Source: Gammaproteobacteria bacterium
GTDB taxonomy: Bacteria; Pseudomonadota; Gammaproteobacteria; Steroidobacterales; Rariloculaceae
Reading direction: 5' to 3'
Assembly (NCBI GenBank): GCA_017577365.1
Contig: PKRJ01000020.1
Location: forward strand, 1 to 58,321
DNA: 58,321 bases
Shown here: one piece after another, positions 32,747 through 41,261 of the stretch
How the letters are laid out: each line of letters opens with the position of its first letter
How positions within the stretch are numbered: position 1 is the first letter of the stretch
Position numbers and translations under genes: made by a program
The notes under the pieces: generated by a model
What the model saw: only the letters and a program-made list of their open reading frames with translations
Databases searched by the model: none
Told to the model about the DNA's origin: nothing

Positions 32747-34015
32747 TCAGCCTTCGTTCACGACGAAGGTCATCGTATGGCCGATGAGCTGCAGCGCCTC
32801 TCGCAGCTGCTCGTCCTCGAGGATCGCGACGGAGCCGTCGGCGCCGCGATAGATTCGGTTCGAGCCCGACGTCGTGACCGGCACGTCCGGCTCGATGCCG
32901 ACGCCGTTGATCAGCGCGCCCGAGGGGGTGATGTACAACGACGTCGTGAGCTTGATCGCGCTGCCGGCACCGATCGGCATCACCGTCTGCACGGAGCCTT
33001 TGCCGTACGTCTTCGTGCCGACGAGCCGCGCGCGGCCGTGATCCTTGAGCGCGGCCGCGACGATCTCGGAGGCGGACGCGGAGCCGCCGTTCACGAGCAC
33101 GACGAGCGGCACGTGCTCGAGCGCGTCGCCGCCGCTCGCGTAGCGCTCGAAGCGCGCTTGCCGTGCGCGCCCGCTGCCGCGGACGATCAGCCCTTCGGCC
33201 AGGAACAGATCCGCAACCTCGACGGCCGCATCGAGCACGCCGCCCGGATTGTTGCGGAGATCGAGAACGAGGCCGTCGAGCCCGCCCGAAGCCTGCGCGC
33301 TCAGCGCGTGATACGCGGCTTCGAGATCGGCGGCCGTCGTGTTCGCGAACGAGGTGAGCCGGATGTAGCCGTATCGGTCGGCGATCAGCTCCGAGCGCAC
33401 CGTCTTGACGTGGATATCGGCGCGCGTGACGGCGAAATCGAGCGGCTCCGGAGCGCCCTCGCGCTGCACGCGCAGCTCGACGATCGTTCCCGGCTTGCCG
33501 CGCATGCGGCCGATCGTCTCCTCGAGGCGGTCGGCGTTGACCGGCTCGCCGTCGACGGCGATCAGCACGTCGCCGGGTTGAATTCCGGCCTCGGCGGCCG
33601 GCGAGCCTTCGAGCGGAGAGACGACCTTGACGGTGCCGTTCTCGACGCTGAGATCGAGACCGACTCCCGAATAGTTGCCGGTCGTGCTGATCCGCACCTC
33701 TTCGTAATCGCTCGGGGGGAGATATTTCGAGTGCGGGTCGAGCTCGCGAAGGATGCCGCGAATCGCATTCTCGACGATCCGCCGCTCCTCGACCGGGTCG
33801 ACGTACTCGTTGCGGACGCGCTCGACGACGCGCGTCAGAAGCTCGATGTACTCGGGCTCGAGACTGCCGGCGCGGGCGACCGCCACGCGGTCCGTATCGC
33901 GGCTCGCGTCGAGAGTCGCTTCGCGCTCGGCGAGCACCGTGCCGCCCAGCGAGGCCGAGAGCCCGAGGACCGTGCCCGCCGCGAGTACCAGAATGCTCCG
34001 TACGTTCAGGGACAT
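32747..34015 (-). CDS. ctpA: S41 family C-terminal-processing peptidase (Ctp)
   Basis: A 422-residue periplasmic protease starting MSLNVRSILVLAAGTVLGL at ATG 34015, which gives a signal peptide; a longer frame to 34120 adds an unrelated N-terminus. A PDZ domain (VENGTVKVVSPLEGSPAAEAGIQPGD) precedes the S41 domain with the catalytic Ser in NGGSASASEI and Lys in GTKTYGKGSVQ. Ctp enzymes trim C-termini of envelope proteins, often peptidoglycan hydrolases. It follows envC in the same direction, a conserved pairing. Confidence 0.95.
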   Translation of the reverse strand: MSLNVRSILVLAAGTVLGLSASLGGTVLAEREATLDASRDTDRVAVARAGSLEPEYIELLTRVVERVRNEYVDPVEERRIVENAIRGILRELDPHSKYLPPSDYEEVRISTTGNYSGVGLDLSVENGTVKVVSPLEGSPAAEAGIQPGDVLIAVDGEPVNADRLEETIGRMRGKPGTIVELRVQREGAPEPLDFAVTRADIHVKTVRSELIADRYGYIRLTSFANTTAADLEAAYHALSAQASGGLDGLVLDLRNNPGGVLDAAVEVADLFLAEGLIVRGSGRARQARFERYASGGDALEHVPLVVLVNGGSASASEIVAAALKDHGRARLVGTKTYGKGSVQTVMPIGAGSAIKLTTSLYITPSGALINGVGIEPDVPVTTSGSNRIYRGADGSVAILEDEQLREALQLIGHTMTFVVNEG

Positions 34016-34204
34016 ACGCGTAAGCCCCCCTTGGCGTCCGCGCACATTAGCACAGCCTGTGCAAAATCTGGAAACCTGTTTTTTAAATCTTGGAATTCGG
34101 TTCCAATGCAAGGGTCGCAAGGATCTCGGGCGGCGGTGCGGGGCGGGCGCGACGCGCCGCCGTTCGAATTCTTGGAAAACGGAGGGCGTGAGGTCCGCCG
34201 CGAC
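34016..34204. other. ctpA upstream region with two short palindromes
   Basis: The 189-bp gap between envC and ctpA is AT-richer than average. It contains the 13-bp palindrome GCACAGCCTGTGC (34050-34062) and a TTGGAA-TTCGG-TTCCAA stem-loop (about 34091-34107) next to TTTTTTAAAT. The latter could terminate plus-strand transcription poorly; the former resembles an operator. No gene is seen. Confidence 0.35.
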
Positions 34205-35350
34205 TCACTTCGCGATCCACGCGTGCGGATTCACCGGCTGCCCGCGGTGGCGGATCTCGAAATACAAAGCCGGCTCGCGCCGACCGCCGGTCGTGCCCAC
34301 CTCGGCGATGGGTTCGCCCGGCCTGACCCAGTCGCCGGGCTCCTTCAGCAGCGCGTCGTTATGTCCGTAGAGGCTCATGTAGCCGTCGCCGTGATCGAGC
34401 ACGATCAAGAGCCCGAGTCCCTGCAGCCAGTCGGCGAACGCGACGCGGCCGTGATACACGGCGCGCACCGGCGCTCCAGCCGGCGCCGACAGCAGCACGC
34501 CGTTCCAGCGCAACCCGCCCGCGCGCTCCTTTCCGTAATCGGCCGCGATCTCGCCGGCGACCGGCCACGCCAATCGGCCCTTGAGGCGGTCGAACGGCTC
34601 CTCGGAGTCGGCCGGGAATCCGGCGAGCAGATTGCCGAGCTCCGTCACGAGCTCGATGAGCCGCCGCTCTTCGTCGCGTAGCCGTTCGAGCTCGCCGCCC
34701 GCGGCCGCGATCGACGTCTCGAGCTCGGCGAGGAGGGCTTGCCGCTCGCTGCGCGAGCGCTCGAGCGCGGCGAGCTCCGCCGCCCGCCGCGTCGAAAGCG
34801 CATCGAGCTCGGCGGCGACGGCTTCCGCTTCGGCCGCGACGCGCCGGGCTTCGTCGAGGTCCTCGGCAACGGCGCGGAGCTGCGCGCCGCGGGCGCGGCT
34901 GAAATAGCCGTAGTAGACCATCATCCGGCCGAAATCCGCCGGGCTCTCCTGGCTCAACAGGAGCTTCAGGAGCTCGGCGCGGCCGTTCATGTACGCGACG
35001 CGCAGCTGCTCGGCGAGCAGCGACTTCTCGGCGGAAAGGCGCCGATCGATCGCGGCGCGCTCGGTCTCGAGCTCCGCGGCACGGCGCCGCGCGTCGTCGG
35101 CTTTCGCCTCGATCGCCTCGAGCGCTTGCCGCGCCGCGCCGATCTCAAGCTCGACGCGGCGCAGCGCGGCAGCCGTCTCGCCGCGCTCCGCGTTCTGCCG
35201 CTCGAGGCGCCGCTCCAGCTCGCCGATGCGCCGGCGCACGTCTTCGAGCTCGGCCTGCTCGTCTCGCTGGGCCGCGGCGGGCGCGCCGACGAGCAGAAAA
35301 GCCGCGAGCGACGCCTGCAGCAGTACGGCCGAGCGCTTTAGCCTCCCCAT
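34205..35350 (-). CDS. envC: EnvC-like murein hydrolase activator (degenerate LytM/M23)
   Basis: A 381-residue exported protein: signal peptide (residues ~8-27), long coiled coil (~30-250), then a C-terminal LytM domain (~275-380). In LytM the first zinc-ligand motif HxxxD is replaced by WNGVLLSA, while YGH and FEIRH-type segments remain; this loss is typical of EnvC, which activates amidases rather than cutting peptidoglycan itself. The start is at 35350, divergent from the rhodanese gene by only 47 bp. In relatives gpmI lies between them. Confidence 0.93.
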   Translation of the reverse strand: MGRLKRSAVLLQASLAAFLLVGAPAAAQRDEQAELEDVRRRIGELERRLERQNAERGETAAALRRVELEIGAARQALEAIEAKADDARRRAAELETERAAIDRRLSAEKSLLAEQLRVAYMNGRAELLKLLLSQESPADFGRMMVYYGYFSRARGAQLRAVAEDLDEARRVAAEAEAVAAELDALSTRRAAELAALERSRSERQALLAELETSIAAAGGELERLRDEERRLIELVTELGNLLAGFPADSEEPFDRLKGRLAWPVAGEIAADYGKERAGGLRWNGVLLSAPAGAPVRAVYHGRVAFADWLQGLGLLIVLDHGDGYMSLYGHNDALLKEPGDWVRPGEPIAEVGTTGGRREPALYFEIRHRGQPVNPHAWIAK

Positions 35351-35358
35351 GGCGTGCG

Positions 35359-35368
35359 AAGTATACTT
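35359..35368. promoter_or_regulatory. Palindromic AAGTATACTT between divergent envC and rhodanese genes
   Basis: The perfect 10-bp palindrome supplies TATACT, a good -10 hexamer, on both strands in a 47-bp divergent gap. Convincing -35 elements were not found, so the shared promoter is only a suggestion. Confidence 0.3.
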
Positions 35369-35397
35369 CTGCCCTTTTCCGCGGAGCGGAGCATTCG

Positions 35398-35817
35398 ATG
35401 GGGCCGTTGGCCGAGCATGTCGTCAATCATCCCTTCCTCGCAGCGGGATTCGTCGCGCTGCTCGTCGCCGTCGTCGTGTTCGAGGTCCGGGCGCGGGCGC
35501 ACGGTAAGGTCCAGCTCAAGCCGGCGGACGCGGTGCGGCTGATCAACGACGGCGCCTTCGTGATCGACGTCCGGAGCCCGGACCGTTTTCGGCAGGGGCA
35601 CATCGTCAATGCCCGCAATATCGAGCTCGGCCAAGTCGGTCCGGATCACCCGACGCTGAAGAAACAGAAGGACAAGGTGTTGATCGCCGTCTGCGATAAC
35701 GGGCTAAACTCCGGCCGGGCGGCGGCGCAGCTGCGCAAAGCGGGCTTCGAGAAAGTCTTCAGCTTGAAAGGCGGGCTCGACGGTTGGCGCGCCGAGAATC
35801 TTCCCCTCGTCAAGTGA
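35398..35817 (+). CDS. Membrane-anchored rhodanese-domain protein
   Basis: A 139-residue protein with one N-terminal membrane helix (about residues 13-32) and a rhodanese domain. VIDVRSPDRFRQGHIVNARNI and the active-site loop VCDNGLNSGRAA with its Cys are intact, so sulfurtransferase activity is plausible. It starts the rhodanese-grxC-secB-gpsA gene string conserved in gammaproteobacteria. Confidence 0.93.
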   Translation: MGPLAEHVVNHPFLAAGFVALLVAVVVFEVRARAHGKVQLKPADAVRLINDGAFVIDVRSPDRFRQGHIVNARNIELGQVGPDHPTLKKQKDKVLIAVCDNGLNSGRAAAQLRKAGFEKVFSLKGGLDGWRAENLPLVK

Positions 35818-35825
35818 GCACGCGC

Positions 35826-36083
35826 ATGGTCGATGTTGTCGTCTATTCGTCGCCGTTCTGCGGCTACTGCCACGCGGCGAAGCGGTTGCTCGCCCAGAAG
35901 GGCGTCGCGTTCACCGAGATCGACGTCGTCGCGGAGCCCGAGCGCCGTGCCGAGATGGTCGAGCGCAGCGGCCGACGCACCGTGCCGCAGATCTTCATCG
36001 GGGACACGCACGTCGGCGGCTACGACGATTTGAAAGCCCTCGACGACCGCGGCGAGCTCGACCCCCTGCTGGCCCGCGAGTGA
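35826..36083 (+). CDS. grxC: Glutaredoxin 3
   Basis: An 85-residue glutaredoxin with dithiol active site CGYC (SPFCGYCHAAKRLL), the cis-Pro segment TVPQIFIG and the glutathione-binding GGYDDL. It reduces disulfides with glutathione in the cytoplasm. ATG 35826 gives the family-like start MVDVVVYSS; an in-frame GTG at 35814 overlaps the rhodanese stop and would add four residues. Confidence 0.96.
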   Translation: MVDVVVYSSPFCGYCHAAKRLLAQKGVAFTEIDVVAEPERRAEMVERSGRRTVPQIFIGDTHVGGYDDLKALDDRGELDPLLARE

Positions 36084-36128
36084 GCGCGCCTTGCATCCAT
36101 CCCTTTTCACCGAAGAGACCGAGTATCC

Positions 36129-36698
36129 ATGGCAGACCAACCCGTAAAGCAGCTCATACTGCAGAAGATCTACATCAAGGACATGTCCTTCGAGTCGCCG
36201 AAGGCCCCGCAGATCTTCACGTCGCAGGTCACCCCGCAGACGCAGCTCAACATGCGGACGAACACGCGCGAGATCGCGCCGAACACGCACGAGGTCACGC
36301 TGACGTTGACGGTGGAGACGAAGGACCAGGATTCGACGTTGTTCCTCGTCGAGGTCGCGCAATCCGGCATTTTCACGCTGCAGGGCTACAACGATCAGGA
36401 GCGCGCCCTGCTCCTCGGAAGCTACTGCCCGAGCACGCTGTATCCGTATGCGCGCGAGGCGATTTCCGACGTCGTCGTGAAGGGCGGCTTCCCTCCGCTC
36501 TTGCTACAACCGATCAATTTCGATGCGCTTTATGCCCAGGCGCTGCAGCAGCGCCAGCAAGGTGGCGCGGTGCAGGCGAACGGCTCGGGGTTGACGGTCG
36601 AAGGGGCCGCCGCCCCCGAAGCCGCGCCGGCGGGCACGCCGGTCGGCGGCGACGGCGGCGAGCAGTCGGACACTTCGAAGGCGGGCGAGACGAATTAG
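36129..36698 (+). CDS. secB: Protein-export chaperone SecB
   Basis: A 189-residue SecB. The core block LILQKIYIKDMSFESPKAPQIF and LLGSYCPSTLYPYAREAISD, followed by VVKGGFPPLLLQPINFDALYAQ, are classic. It ends in a variable Gly/Ala/Glu-rich tail of about 40 residues, longer than in E. coli (155 residues). SecB binds unfolded preproteins and hands them to SecA. It lies between grxC and gpsA as in relatives. Confidence 0.97.
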   Translation: MADQPVKQLILQKIYIKDMSFESPKAPQIFTSQVTPQTQLNMRTNTREIAPNTHEVTLTLTVETKDQDSTLFLVEVAQSGIFTLQGYNDQERALLLGSYCPSTLYPYAREAISDVVVKGGFPPLLLQPINFDALYAQALQQRQQGGAVQANGSGLTVEGAAAPEAAPAGTPVGGDGGEQSDTSKAGETN

Positions 36699-36717
36699 CG
36701 GGATAGACAAGATCGCG

Positions 36718-37698
36718 GTGCTCGGCGCCGGGTCGTGGGGCACGGCCCTCGCGATCCAGTGCGCCCGCGCCGGCCGTCGGACGACGCTGTGGGGCCGCGA
36801 CGCGGCCGCGATCGAGACGATCGGGCGCGAGCGCCGCAACCGACGGTACCTGCCGGATGCGCCTCTGCCCGACGGCGTCTCGGTCACCGCCGACCTGCGC
36901 GCCGCGATTCGCGACGCCGACGCCGCGCTGATCGTCGTTCCGAGCCACGCTTTTCGCGCGACGCTCGAGTCGCTCGCCGAGATCGGAGCGCCGCGAAGCG
37001 TCGTCTGGGCGACGAAGGGCTTCGAGCAGGAGAGCGGCCTGTTGCCGCATCGGGTCGCGGCCGAGGTGCTCGGCGGAGAGACCCGTACCGCGGTCGTCTC
37101 CGGGCCGACCTTCGCGCACGAGGTTGCGGCGGATCTGCCGACCGCGCTGACCGTCGCGTCGGAGGACGAGGCGCACGCGCTCGAGGTCGCGCGCGCGATC
37201 TCGAGCGAAAGGCTCAGGGCCTATACGTCGACGGACATCATCGGCGTCGAGGTCGGCGGCGCGACGAAGAACGTCTATGCGATCGGCGCGGGGCTGTGCG
37301 ACGGGCTCGGCTTCGGCGCGAATACGCGCACCGCGCTCGTCACGCGCGCGCTCGCCGAGATGACGCGTCTCGGCGTCGCGCTCGGCGCGCGCCGCGAGAC
37401 GTTCATGGGGCTCGCCGGCATCGGCGATCTCGTGCTCACCTGCACCGACGATCATTCGCGCAATCGACGCTTCGGGCTCGCGCTCGCGCGAGGCACGAGC
37501 GTCGACGCCGCGCTCGCGGAGATCGGCCAGGTCGTCGAGGGTTACTACGCGGCGCGCTCGGCACGCCGCGTCGCCGAGCGCGTCGGCGTCGAGATGCCGA
37601 TCGTCGAGCAGGTCTACGCGGTGCTGTACGAGGGCGTCGATCCCCGCGACGCCGCCGTCACGCTGCTGCGTCGGCCGATGCGCGCCGAGGACGGCTGA
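36718..37698 (+). CDS. gpsA: NAD(P)+ glycerol-3-phosphate dehydrogenase GpsA, start uncertain
   Basis: Makes sn-glycerol 3-phosphate for phospholipids. The Rossmann motif GAGSWGTALA, GPTFAHEVAADLPTALT, the catalytic Lys in GGATKNVYAIGAG and the GIGDLVLTC block are intact. The first conventional start is GTG 36718, which yields MLGAGSWG and loses most of the first beta strand. The in-frame codons before it read ISGIDKIAV, the expected strand, but contain no ATG, GTG or TTG. A non-canonical ATT (36694) or ATA (36703) start, or an error in the sequence, is possible. Confidence 0.93.
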   Translation: MLGAGSWGTALAIQCARAGRRTTLWGRDAAAIETIGRERRNRRYLPDAPLPDGVSVTADLRAAIRDADAALIVVPSHAFRATLESLAEIGAPRSVVWATKGFEQESGLLPHRVAAEVLGGETRTAVVSGPTFAHEVAADLPTALTVASEDEAHALEVARAISSERLRAYTSTDIIGVEVGGATKNVYAIGAGLCDGLGFGANTRTALVTRALAEMTRLGVALGARRETFMGLAGIGDLVLTCTDDHSRNRRFGLALARGTSVDAALAEIGQVVEGYYAARSARRVAERVGVEMPIVEQVYAVLYEGVDPRDAAVTLLRRPMRAEDG

Positions 37699-37722
37699 AG
37701 ACGATCGACGCGGCGCACCTTC

Positions 37723-38187
37723 TCATCCCGCGCCCGGAAAACCGAGCTGTCTCCACGCCTCGTAGACCGCGACCGCGGCCGCGTTCGACAGGTTCAGGCT
37801 GCGATTGCCGGGCACGAGCGGAATTCTCAACCGCGCCGAGGCGGGGAACATGGCCAGCACGCGATCCGGCAGACCGCGCGTCTCGGGGCCGAGCAGGAAC
37901 GCGTCGCCGTCGCGGAAGCGCTCGTCGTAGAGCGACCGCTCGGCGCGGGTCGTGAGCGGAAACACGCGCGTGCGATCGAGCCGTGCGAGGCAATCTTCGA
38001 GGCTCCCGTGCTCCGTGACCGACGCGAGCTCGTGGTAGTCGAGCCCGGCGCGGCGCAAGTGTCGATCCTCGAGCGTGAAGCCGAGCGGGTGCACGAGGTG
38101 CAGCGCCGTGCCGGTATTCGCGCAGAGCCGAATGATATTGCCGGTATTCGGCGGGATCTCCGGCTGATACAGGATCACGTGCAGCAT
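37723..38187 (-). CDS. trmL: tRNA (cytidine/uridine-34-2'-O)-methyltransferase TrmL
   Basis: A 154-residue SPOUT-fold methyltransferase. The start MLHVILYQPEIPPNTGNIIRL, the motif LLGPETRGLP and the C-terminal knot RIPLVPGNRSLNLSNAAAVAVYEAWRQ are diagnostic. It methylates the wobble ribose of tRNA-Leu isoacceptors. It converges on gpsA, unlike the same-strand order common in relatives. Confidence 0.96.
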   Translation of the reverse strand: MLHVILYQPEIPPNTGNIIRLCANTGTALHLVHPLGFTLEDRHLRRAGLDYHELASVTEHGSLEDCLARLDRTRVFPLTTRAERSLYDERFRDGDAFLLGPETRGLPDRVLAMFPASARLRIPLVPGNRSLNLSNAAAVAVYEAWRQLGFPGAG

Positions 38188-38254
38188 GCGGCGGCATGAT
38201 ACGCGCATGCGGCGTGAGATAATCGAGGCCGTCGCGTTCGCACCGGGAGACGAA

Positions 38255-39208
38255 ATGAGCCGCCTTGCCGTGAATTTCTGCGGGCTCGAGCTCCGCTCGC
38301 CCGTGGTGCTCCTTTCGGGCTGCGTGGGATTCGGCGAGGAATACACGCGCGTCGCGGGTTTCTCGAATCGGGACGTCGGCGCGATCGTGCTCAAGGGCAC
38401 GACGCTCGCGCCGCGGCTCGGCAATCCGCCGCATCGCATCTGGGAAACGCCGAGCGGGATGCTGAACGCGATCGGGCTGCAGAATCCGGGCGTCGACCAC
38501 GTCGTCCGCGAGATCCTGCCCCGGCTCGATTTCAGCGAGACCCGCTTCATCGCGAACGTCTGCGGCTCGACGGTCGAGGAATACGCGGAGGTCACGCGCC
38601 GCTTCGACGATTCGCCGATCGACGCGATGGAGATCAACATCTCGTGCCCGAACGTCAAGGAAGGCGGCGTCGCGTTCGGCAACTATCCGGACATGTCCGC
38701 TCGAGTCGTCGAGGCGTGCCGGAAAGCCACGAGCAAGCCGCTGATCACGAAGCTCTCGCCGAACCAGACCGATATCGCGGCGAACGCGCGCGCCTGCATC
38801 GAAGCGGGCACCGACGGGCTCTCGGTGATTAATACGCTGATGGGCATGGCGGTCGACGTGGAGACGAGGCGACCGATCATCGGCAACGTCCAGGGCGGGC
38901 TCTCGGGCCCGGCGATCAAGCCGATCGCGCTGCTCAAGGTGCACCAGGTCTACGAGGTGGCGCGCCGCCACGACGTGCCGATCATCGGGCAGGGCGGCAT
39001 CCAGACGGCGAACGACGCGGTCGAGTTCATCGTGACCGGCGCGGCCGCGGTCGGCGTCGGCACCGCGCTCTTCTACGACCCGATGGTGCCGAAGAAGATC
39101 AACGCGGGGCTCGAAGCGTATCTCGAGCGCCACGGCTTCGCGTCGATCGCGGATCTCGTCGGCACCCTCGACCTCGGGCGCAGCCTCGACATGGCCGCGA
39201 GCGGCTGA
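38255..39208 (+). CDS. pyrD: Dihydroorotate dehydrogenase, class 1 (catalytic subunit type)
   Basis: A 317-residue FMN enzyme of pyrimidine synthesis. The catalytic residue is Cys (EINISCPNVKEGG), marking class 1; the quinone-linked class 2 enzyme of most gammaproteobacteria uses Ser and has a membrane N-terminus, absent here. NVQGGLSGPAIKPIAL and IIGQGGIQTANDAVEFI are typical of type 1B. The 1B partner PyrK (iron-sulfur/FAD subunit) is not adjacent. Shine-Dalgarno GGGAGA sets the ATG at 38255. Confidence 0.93.
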   Translation: MSRLAVNFCGLELRSPVVLLSGCVGFGEEYTRVAGFSNRDVGAIVLKGTTLAPRLGNPPHRIWETPSGMLNAIGLQNPGVDHVVREILPRLDFSETRFIANVCGSTVEEYAEVTRRFDDSPIDAMEINISCPNVKEGGVAFGNYPDMSARVVEACRKATSKPLITKLSPNQTDIAANARACIEAGTDGLSVINTLMGMAVDVETRRPIIGNVQGGLSGPAIKPIALLKVHQVYEVARRHDVPIIGQGGIQTANDAVEFIVTGAAAVGVGTALFYDPMVPKKINAGLEAYLERHGFASIADLVGTLDLGRSLDMAASG

Positions 39209-39229
39209 CCGACGAAAGCGCCGAAGCCG

Positions 39230-40267
39230 TCAGCGCGTGTGCAGCTCGACCACGTCACGGTCGTGCAGCACGTGCTCCGGCCCGACCTGCTGACCGTCGA
39301 AGACTCCGGTTCCCCAGATCCGCGCGTATTTGAGCGCCGCGGCGATATCCTTGTGGACGAGCCGCGCGACGTCGAGCACCGTCGCGCCGCGGCGCACGGT
39401 GAACGGCTTGTCCATCGCGGGCGGCTTGCCCGGCGCCTTCGTATACACGCGCACGATCGCGAGCTCGCGGAACAGGAACGGTGCGATCGCATCGAGCCCT
39501 TCGCCCGTCTCGGCCGATACCGCGACGTGCGGCAGCCTGAGCCCGATCAGCTCCTCGAGCACGGCGAGATCGTCGGGATCGAAGCCGAGATCGGCCTTGT
39601 TCGCGACGAGGAGCGTCGGCAGGCGGATCCTGAAAGGATCGAGCGCGCGCTCGTCGTCGTCCTCTTCTTCCGGCGCCGTCTCGACGCGCGAGCTCGGCCA
39701 TTCCGGGACGAGACTGATGCGCTTCGCGTCGAGCTGCGCGATCAGCGCCGCGACGCTCTCGGCGCACGCGGGGTCCGTGAGATCGACGACGAGCAGCGCC
39801 GCATCGGCCGGCTGCAGGGCGTTCGGCAGCCAGGCATCGATGTACTCGGCCGTGATCGGCGGCAAGTCGACGAGCTGGAAGTGGATATCCTCGAACGGCA
39901 GCATCCCGGGCAACGGCTCTTGCGTCGAATGCGGGAATGGGGCGACCGTCGCCCGCGATCCGGTGAGCCGCGCGTGCAACGCCGACTTGCCCGAGTTCGG
40001 CGCACCGAGCAGCGCGATCTGTGCCGCCCCCTCGGGGCGGATCACGTGCACGGGTCCGGTCCGCGCCGCGCCTTTCCTCGGACCGGAAAGCTCGTCGGTC
40101 AGCTGCTTGATGCGGCTCTTGATATCCGCCTGCAGATGCTCGGTGCCCTTGTGCTTCGGAATCGTCCGCAGCATCTCCTTGAGGCACGCCAGGCGCTCGC
40201 GCTCGTCCTGGGCGGCGCGATAAGCTTGCTCGGCGCGCTTGTACTCGGGGGTGAGATTCGCCGGCAT
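39230..40267 (-). CDS. DRG/Obg-like GTPase with C-terminal TGS domain
   Basis: A 345-residue GTPase. An N-terminal helical region (~1-70) leads to the G domain with Walker A GAPNSGKSALHARLTG, a switch II DLPP (instead of DxxG), NKAD and SAETGEG; the C-terminus (~265-345) is a TGS domain (FTVRRGATVLDVARLVHKD). The order resembles the DRG family common in archaea and eukaryotes rather than bacterial Obg, which lacks this layout. A ribosome- or RNA-linked role is inferred. The switch II Gly-to-Pro change could lower GTP hydrolysis. Confidence 0.88.
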   Translation of the reverse strand: MPANLTPEYKRAEQAYRAAQDERERLACLKEMLRTIPKHKGTEHLQADIKSRIKQLTDELSGPRKGAARTGPVHVIRPEGAAQIALLGAPNSGKSALHARLTGSRATVAPFPHSTQEPLPGMLPFEDIHFQLVDLPPITAEYIDAWLPNALQPADAALLVVDLTDPACAESVAALIAQLDAKRISLVPEWPSSRVETAPEEEDDDERALDPFRIRLPTLLVANKADLGFDPDDLAVLEELIGLRLPHVAVSAETGEGLDAIAPFLFRELAIVRVYTKAPGKPPAMDKPFTVRRGATVLDVARLVHKDIAAALKYARIWGTGVFDGQQVGPEHVLHDRDVVELHTR

Positions 40268-40472
40268 CCTCTAGCGCGTCATCGTCGGCACTGATCGAGT
40301 GCCGTTCTCGAATAGGTTCTCCGGTGACAGAAGCAAACGTCTCGATGAAACGCCGTCACGCCCGATTATGCCGAACCGCGCGCCGCGCGATGCAACGCCC
40401 CGCCCTCGCTGGCCGCGCACCCGCCGACCGCGGCCGCTCTCCGGCTGTCGCGCGCGCGCCGGAGGCTTGGCG

Positions 40473-41261
40473 ATGAGCGTCCATCCGCTGGCCGTCGTAT
40501 CCGAAGAGGCGGAGATCTCGCCGGACGCCGACATCGGCCCGTTCTGCGTGATCAACGGGCGCGTGCGCATCGGCGCCGGCACGGTCGTCGAGCCGCATGC
40601 CGTGATCGGCAGCCGGTTCGGCAGCGTGACGATCGGGGAGCGCAACCTGATCCAGAGCGGCGCCGTCGTCGGCGGACCGCCGCAGGACTGGAGCTACTCG
40701 AAGGCTTTCGATGCGAAGCTCACGATCGGCGACGACAACCGGATCGGCGAATACGTGACGATCAGCCTCGGCACGGAGAAGGGCGGCGGCGAGACGCGGA
40801 TCGGTAACGGCAACATGCTGATGGCGTACAGCCACGTCGGGCACGACTGCCGCTTGGGCGACGGCATCGTGATGACGAACGTCTGCCAGCTCGCCGGGCA
40901 CGTCGAGGTCGGCGACCGCGCCGTGCTGAGCGGGATGTCGGGCGCGACACAGTTCGTGAGGATCGGCGCATACGCGTTCCTCGCCGGCGACTCGCACGCG
41001 AACAAGGACATCCCGCCGTTCATGATCGCGGAAGGTCACTGGGCGACGCTGCGCGCGCCGAACCGGGTCGGTCTGAAGCGCGCCGGCTTCGACGAGGCGG
41101 AGCGCCGCAACATCGAGCGCGCGGCCCGGCTCCTCCTCGACGCGTCGCTGACGATCGCGGACGTGATCGAGCGCATTCGCGCCGAGTGCACGCCGAGCCC
41201 GCAGATCGAAAGCTTCGTCGCGTTCCTCGAATCGTCGACCCGCGGGATCGCGCGCCGATGA
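40473..41261 (+). CDS. lpxA: UDP-N-acetylglucosamine (or diamino-analogue) 3-acyltransferase LpxA
   Basis: A 262-residue left-handed beta-helix acyltransferase with hexapeptide repeats from residue ~5. The catalytic-His region YSHVGHDC, QLAGHVEVGD and the C-terminal NRVGLKRAGF block identify LpxA. At the acyl-chain ruler the aligned residue is Gly (FLAGDS), as in E. coli, which would allow a long chain; this is inference. The gene is outside the lpxD-fabZ-lpxA-lpxB cluster and overlaps a GnnA-like gene (ATGA). GGAGG at 40461 supports the start. Confidence 0.95.
   Translation: MSVHPLAVVSEEAEISPDADIGPFCVINGRVRIGAGTVVEPHAVIGSRFGSVTIGERNLIQSGAVVGGPPQDWSYSKAFDAKLTIGDDNRIGEYVTISLGTEKGGGETRIGNGNMLMAYSHVGHDCRLGDGIVMTNVCQLAGHVEVGDRAVLSGMSGATQFVRIGAYAFLAGDSHANKDIPPFMIAEGHWATLRAPNRVGLKRAGFDEAERRNIERAARLLLDASLTIADVIERIRAECTPSPQIESFVAFLESSTRGIARR

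Noticed and set aside
32777..34681. 634-residue plus-strand frame over ctpA and envC
   Set aside because: Shadow of two real minus-strand genes; no coherent protein features.
40268..40472. Coding sequence upstream of lpxA in the same frame (from 40299)
   Set aside because: The frame is open by composition only; GGAGG and family length place the lpxA start at 40473.
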